Shown here: in pieces, positions 58,741-64,000 of the stretch
How positions within the stretch are numbered: position 1 is the stretch's first letter
Layout: every line of letters starts with the position of its first letter
Assembly: GCA_003991915.1 (NCBI GenBank)
Contig: RQTK01001011.1
Location: forward strand, 114,653-178,652
Reading direction: 5' to 3'
Origin: Elysia chlorotica
Lineage: Eukaryota; Mollusca; Gastropoda; Plakobranchidae
Length of the DNA stretch: 64,000 nucleotides
The notes under the pieces: model-generated
The model's input: the letters and a program-made list of their open reading frames with translations, nothing else
Databases searched by the model: none
Told to the model about the DNA's origin: nothing
Translations under genes and position numbers: made by a program

Positions 58741-60925
58741 AGTATTTAAGAAAAAATTTAAAGCGAAAAAGAAAAAAGAGGAACTGGTATAAATGAAAAT
58801 TTCAAATCAGCTGCTCTTAACACACACACACACAACAAACAGGATGGGAATAACATTTTTAACCATTCACAGCCTGGCTGTCACTATCAAAAGACATTTA
58901 TAAACACAGGGAAAAGGATGAAGGGTTAGACTAGAGGCTGGGAATGTTTCTACCTATGCATAGTCTCTCAAAATAAAAACAATTTTTTTTTCTTTACAGA
59001 AAAAAACAACAACAAAATAGGCTTCCACTGATCCAGTCTGTTCCTCAGCGTTGAAAATCAGGCTGGGAATAATATTGTTAGGTACCTCTACTATATCTAA
59101 GTAATACCCTATCTGCCGGGGGAGAGGCAGACCGGGAGTAATGATAAATCTCTATCTAGATGTAGCCTACAAAATTATCATGAACTAGGCTATAAGTGCA
59201 ATGCAACTTACGGTTCGCCATTATTATAAACCACCTTAGATTCTAGCGAGTCGTATGCTACCACAACGTTGTACTTACAACCCCTAGTTTGCATTTTGAT
59301 TGATTTAGACAGACTCTAGATGAAATTTTTTTCAAAAAGTAGATTGTGAGGATTTAAGAAATCATACCACAGTAGACATAGGCCTAACTATAAGATCTAG
59401 ATCTACTTGTCAATTCAAATTGTTCTTCTTTGGGTGTTGCACATTTCAAAAGATCATCAATTTAATTAATTACATATAGATCTAGATCTTGGCCTATCTT
59501 GAGAAACTAGATATATCTAGATTCTTGTCCGTTCTTTCATGAGTGGTTAAAACCAAAGTATATGAAACTCATGGCCATAACTGCTTTACAAGTTTCCTTG
59601 CTGTTTCTCCCTCTTTCCGGGTTTAACGTCTCCTAGGTTCCCCTGGGGGATCCAATACGGCGAACCGTTTCCTTGCTGGATTTTCGACTCTAGATATAGA
59701 GCCTAGGCCTATATTAAGACAGATCCTTTTATCATCTAGGTCCTATGAAAACAGAATTCTGGTGCAAAATCTAAAATTGTAGTTAAAATCTAGATCTAGA
59801 AATGCTAGTTTGACCGACTGAAGGCTAAGCCTACGTAACCATGTCTTGATATCGAAGGGACAGTTCTAAGAGTGAAAAGGGATCAGACACAATAATCGTA
59901 GTAGGTCCCTCGAGATGAATCTCACTAAACCGGGCACCACTCACTTGGAATTTCGCTTTGGTGGTGGTGACCACTCGCTTAACTAGGTCTAGATCTATCT
60001 CTCAGCGTTTGTGTTACACTTCCAAGTTACAGGCTGTTTTTTTTTATTAGATTAGTATCCGGAGTACCTTATTTTACACCGTTGGCTTGTTTAAGTAGAT
60101 CTCTAAGTCTAGATTTGCTGCTTTGCAAATTCAACCTTTCTTAGATCTGGATCTAGGGCTTGGTTGCCATCACCGGGTTGTTATGAGATTCTAGGTCGAG
60201 ATTTCTATCTCCATCTTTATCTAGATCTAGAATCTAGATCTAGATATCTATGTGACCCAAAACTGCAACAACAACAAAATATATGTTATCACCCCAAAGA
60301 AATTGATCACCCTAACAATTCCAAAACAAAACAAAGATTGCAACAGGTCTCTCCAGGGGGAATACAAACTAAAATCCAACATAAACTGAATTTTCCCCTG
60401 TATTAACAGTTGCGATGTACTGTGTAACTTACATATTAAAGAACAATCATTAATAAAAGAATTAAGCTTATAAGCTTATTAAGCTTATTCACATGAAAAT
60501 CGAGTGTCCGGTCAGATTTCTGAATTTCATTACCTCTAAAAATCTGGACCAACAAAGACGCTTCATAATTATTAAGCTTATAAATTCTCCTCATTAATGC
60601 TTCGTCTCCTGGGACAAAGCCTCAGCCAGTTTGGCAGTTTTACAGTTGAACAATTAAGTGGCTTGGCAAGGCTATACATATGAACGTCATCGATCACTTG
60701 TGTCCAGATGAGACGAGGATACTGATATTTGAACAGCATTTGGTCCAAGTTTAGGTCAAGTACTTTTTAATTTCATCTTCTGAAATATTCTGAATTTCTT
60801 TGATGGCAATTGATGAAGTTACATACCCCGTTACATGTATAGAACTGGATAATTATATCCTTCAAAAACTAATGGAGCGCATCTCTTCTTTGTTGTATCG
60901 TTCAATGAGACTTAACTTGCTTGAC

Positions 60926-61735
60926 TTATTCGCTTTTCGCGTCCTGGTCGTCAGATCGGGACGCCTCAGCAATCTCCACAATTTGCTTGGTTAGTGACTT
61001 CCATTGGTTACGGTCCTGTGCCAGTGATCGAAGGTATTCCAAATCGTCGGTTGATTTCAGTGAAAGGTTGTCTTGGATTTGTGACAGGTCTTTGTTAATG
61101 GTCACTGGCAGGGTTGTAGTTGGTCTTCCCCTGAATCTTTTTTCGGTGCGGTGGAAATATAGTTGCATGGCTTTGTTGGCAGGTATCTCCTCATTTCTAC
61201 GCAAGATATGTCCGAAAAGGCGCCAACGACTTTCTAATATGTGAATGGATAGTGGTTTTTCATTGCATTTTGTGTAGAGCGTTTTGTTTGAAATTTTTGT
61301 GGGGTAGTAGATGTTGAGAACTTTCCGTAGTTGTTTTTGATGGAATGCGTCTAGTTTATTTAGTTCAGTTTGAGTCAAAGCCCACGTTCCACAATTATAA
61401 GTTAGGATAGACTTGACGAGTGCTTTATATAGTTTTATTTTGATGTTGCTGTTTATTTTGTCCTGTCCTATCCAGATGTTTTTCATTTCATATAAGGCAA
61501 CGTTCGATAGCTGTTTTCTTCTCTCTGCGTCTTCTTTAACATCCATCAGCGAGCCAACCTTCTTCGTTGATCTCCAGGCATCCTCGTTTTTGCTTAATAA
61601 TGTTTTTTTCCGTTTTGGCAACATTGACTTTAAGGTTATATTTGTGAAGTGTTCTCTGCACTGCGTCTATGTCGATGTATTCTAGGCCTACAAAATCCAC
61701 GTCGTCGGCGTATGCGATTTCTCTTGGTATTTTCT
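60926..61735 (-). mobile_element. LINE reverse-transcriptase C-terminal half, 5'-truncated
   Basis: The minus strand encodes the RT catalytic box REIAYADDVDFVGL (about 61690-61730), then a frameshift around 61620, and an intact 232-codon frame (61624-60926): ALVKSILTYNCGTWALTQTE, LDAFHQKQLRKVL, SRWRLFGHILRRNEEIP, FRGRPTTTLPVTIN and the C-terminus DQDAKSE. These are typical of the RT thumb and C-terminal region of non-LTR retrotransposons. Everything upstream of the YADD box is missing. The same family gave the 34006-34262 fragment in SLC46 copy A. Confidence 0.85.
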
Positions 61736-61736
61736 A

Positions 61737-61918
61737 TCCCTGGACCACCACGCCCCCCAGTAATTGAAAGAGATAAAACTTATAAGTTTAACCTCTTCCC
61801 ATCACCCCGCACAGATGTTTTTCACAAGTGTGTCAAAAAGCATCATAATTATGCTCGTAAAGAGATTGAGAATATAACTAAATCTATCATTTCTAGAACC
61901 AGAGATATTTCCATTTAA
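61737..61918 (+). pseudogene. Unassigned open fragment of about 60 codons
   Basis: Directly next to the truncated end of the minus-strand LINE, the plus strand reads GPPRPPVIERDKTYKFNLFP and then PRTDVFHKCVKKHHNYARKE, ending RTRDISI plus stop at 61918. The sequence looks like real protein (balanced Lys, His, Glu) rather than random AT-rich translation. I do not recognise the family. It could be a host exon interrupted by the LINE or part of another mobile element. Confidence 0.3.
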
Positions 61919-62046
61919 AAATGAAAAGGGTCAATATTGAGCAGTTTTTCTATGTTAAGAGAATGCCAGCTAAAGACTTTTGTCAGTGACTTGTTCCTGA
62001 TATACTCTTTTTGCCTCACATACTACGTAAAGTTAGTTCTACTTAT

Positions 62047-62162
62047 TTTATTTTTTTTTGGGGGGGGGGGGGGTTTTTACCTGGTTCGATTGAGCCGGAA
62101 ACCAAGGAATTTTTTTTTGGGGGGGGGGGGTATTTTACCTGGATCGAATGAGACGGAAATCT
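62047..62162. repeat. Tandem duplication with G-runs
   Basis: A T-run, G-run and TTTTACCTGG(T/A)TCGA(T/A)TGAG(C/A)CGGAAA unit occurs twice, about 60 bp apart. Long G-runs (11-14 bases) mark each unit. Confidence 0.85.
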
Positions 62163-62477
62163 AGGTATCTTTAATTGTATTTCTGTGGATTAAAATTGAC
62201 AGATTTAAGTCCAGGGGCCCCATACATAATTTAAGAAAACAAACAAAATACAGTGGATAAATTGATGACTATGATTAAGTGTGAATTTTATTACCAATGA
62301 TTGTCAAATACTGCCAATAACAGAAGTTTGATCCTGTGTACAGCCAAGATTGCATTTAACTGATTTTAGGTTTTCCTTTTCTTTTCTTCTTCTTTTTTTT
62401 TTTTTTTTGGCTTTTAGTTTCAGTACAAAACCTTATTATTTCATGCCAATAAACTTTTTATCATTGCTTTCTTTTAG

Positions 62478-63073
62478 TGTTCTTCCCTTGTTACGAGATT
62501 CTGTGGGTGTTCTCATGCAAAGGACACCTAGATCGCTGGACCATGCTTTACCTGGGTGCTACCAACGCGTAAATATACACAGAATTTATTGGTTAAGAAT
62601 GTAATACATTAACTATACGCCTCTTTGATTTAAATGTGTCTGGTGATTTTCTTGCATCTCAAGATTTTGAGCTATAACTATGTGACTTGATTTTCAAACT
62701 GCGTAAAATTAAAATTTTTAGGTTTGTGGCAATGGTGGGAGATGAAGTATAAATCATCTAAGAAATGCCATTTTTAAGACATTTTTTACATTGAGGCCCC
62801 TCTGCTATTAGAATTCATAAGAGAAAGGGAAGGAAATTTTTTTTTAAAGCCAAATTGAAAAGCTTTGATTGCAATGAATTCAATATTATTATCTTCACAA
62901 TTTTTATCCCTCTCAATCATCAGGTAAGCCAACTTGAAGGTGTGTACAGTGTGCAAGAGCCTCACTTCTGGACCCTCTGCACAGATGTCTATGTAGGAAC
63001 CATCAAAGTGGAAGTGGCTCATGGCGCAGACTCGAGATATATCCTTAGTCAGACCCACAACATTTTTACCCAG
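62478..63073 (+). CDS. SLC30A7: ZnT7-like zinc transporter (SLC30 family), two C-terminal exons only
   Basis: Exons are 62478-62568 (30 codons plus one base) and 62924-63073 (50 codons), with AG acceptors and GT donors in matching phase. The first encodes VLPLLRDSVGVLMQRTP and ALPGCYQR; the second begins VSQLEGVYSVQEPHFWTLC and contains DVYVGTIKV and YILSQTHNIFTQ. This is the cytosolic C-terminal domain of ZnT7, which loads zinc into the early secretory pathway and Golgi (family knowledge). The expected last exon would lie beyond 63073 and was not found before the window end. The transmembrane and His-rich-loop exons should lie to the left, but none was seen back to SLC46 copy B. This may be a gene with very long introns, a partial duplicate, or a mis-scaffolded fragment. 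The reading frame is intact and splice sites are good. Confidence 0.85.
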
Positions 63074-63620
63074 GTAAGATGCTGTGGCATCATTATCACA
63101 ATTTTACTTTTTTTTTTTTTTTGCCTGTAGCACCTTTTTTTTTTCATGATTTATAGGAAAAAATAAATATGGAATTAAAATATTTGTTTTGGAAAAGAAA
63201 AATAAGGTTTAACACTTAAAACATGTGAAGCGGCCCCTGAATATGCAATGTATGCATTATCTTTAATAATGTTCTAATTTCAGCTATGACATAGTATTCT
63301 TGATGTGCAAATGCATATCTAATCTAGATAGACCTTGAGTCCAGGAAGTGATTAGATCTAGATTGATATATTAACCTCTAAATCTAACATAGACCCCATA
63401 AGCTTATTCTAGACCTAGATTCTAGATCTTGGAGTCCAATTCAAGATATTTTTACCCGGATTCGAATAAAGATAGTATTTAGATCAGCTAATAGCAGATT
63501 TCTATCTCGGAAGACATTCATATCTGCACGCAAAATCGTATGTTGACAAGTACAGTGTACACTGTGACTGTGACTAGTCATTCACACCAAGTGGAATCTG
63601 AGCAGAATCAACTCCCAATT
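63074..63620. other. Non-coding stretch after the ZnT7-like exons
   Basis: T-runs at 63106-63121 and 63135-63143, then AT-rich sequence with TAGATC-type motifs at 63320-63430. Nothing coding was recognised. Confidence 0.5.
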
Positions 63621-63621
63621 T

Positions 63622-64000
63622 CTACGCATACACTGTAGACATAGACAGGTAAGCACAGCAAAGACAACCTGCTACAAGAAGACAATGAGTAGCACAAGAA
63701 GCAATAGCAGGTCGCACAGTTGTGAAGACCCAAGGATCACTTCCAGCCCTCAACAAACCAAAGCCCCCGAGGCTAAGAAGACAGCAGGACAGGGCAAAAT
63801 GAAGGGAACCACCCACAGGCCAGAGAATAAATCAAGACCATCGACTCCTAAAGCATGATTTAGCAGCAGGCAATGCAACAGTAAGCACCAAAATGGAACA
63901 CTGTGGAACATGCGGACACCCCTGCAGAGATGACGAAGATTCGCTCCAATGTGAACTGTGTGATATCTGGTACCACATAAACTGTGAAGGCATTGATCAG
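63622..64000 (+). mobile_element. Start of a LINE-like element encoding a PHD-type zinc finger (runs off the window)
   Basis: From the ATG near 63894 the plus strand encodes MEHCGTCGHPCRDDEDSLQ then CELCDIWYHINCEGIDQ, a Cys-Cys-Cys-Cys-His-Cys pattern with the WYH core of a PHD finger. Such a finger at an ORF1 start is common in CR1/L2-type non-LTR elements (established knowledge). Upstream (63687-63860) a Ser/Lys/Arg/Pro-rich frame (MSSTRSNSRSHSCEDPR) ends at a stop and overlaps the next frame. The base composition is richer in G and C than the neighbourhood. A host PHD protein is the alternative. Confidence 0.55.

Larger units (their letters stand above)
56102..62477. other. Region between SLC46 copy B and the ZnT7-like exons
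   Basis: No host exon was recognised here, including no upstream exons of the ZnT7-like gene. Contents: probable promoter and 5' exon of copy B near 56150-56700, a LINE remnant on plus (57855-58740), a LINE remnant on minus (60926-61735), TAGATC arrays (59395-60250), an unassigned open fragment (61737-61918), and a G-run tandem duplication (62047-62162). Confidence 0.55.

Overview
The window is a 64 kb piece of an AT-rich, intron-rich animal genome with no bacterial signatures. All confident genes are split by GT-AG introns and encode metazoan families. The short interspersed elements, abundant microsatellites and the very frequent palindromic TAGATC motif suggest a mollusc, probably a gastropod. 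That lineage call is inference; no search was run. Two runs of N (27685-28649 and 43577-43626) show that this is a draft assembly.

Layout from left to right. 1-5.2 kb: intergenic sequence and probable Rab1 3'UTR. 5.2-12.7 kb, minus: complete seven-exon Rab1 GTPase (205 aa) with a 404-bp inverted-repeat transposon in intron 1. 12.7-17.6 kb: intergenic, with a decayed GC-richer coding-like patch and a SINE. 17.57-20.90 kb, plus: complete four-exon TMEM179-like membrane protein (226 aa). 20.9-25.9 kb: intergenic. 25.9-38.1 kb, minus: complete ten-exon SLC46-type major facilitator transporter (492 aa, copy A). Its intron 6 holds a 2.76-kb palindrome that contains a second, inverted copy of exon 7. 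38.1-50.3 kb: intergenic, with a deletion-derivative Helitron, a LINE remnant and SINEs. 50.3-56.1 kb, minus: a second SLC46-type gene (copy B, 481 aa, five exons). 56.1-62.4 kb: LINE remnants. 62.48-63.07 kb, plus: two exons of a ZnT7-like zinc transporter with no upstream exons found. 63.6-64.0 kb: start of a LINE-like element encoding a PHD-type zinc finger, running off the edge.

The genes do not form one pathway. Rab1 (ER-Golgi traffic) and ZnT7 (zinc into the early secretory pathway) are secretory housekeeping genes. The two SLC46 genes are head-to-tail paralogues; copy B lacks five introns found in copy A, while the last four intron positions and phases agree.

The strangest signal is inside the palindrome. 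The arms (28976-30204 and 30505-31733, 1229 bp each) are near-perfect reverse complements, except that 29687-29780 and 30929-31022 are plain reversals of each other, not reverse complements. All 94 aligned positions differ by exact complementation. No known DNA rearrangement makes this, so it points to a data-processing fault or a deliberate edit unless raw reads confirm it.
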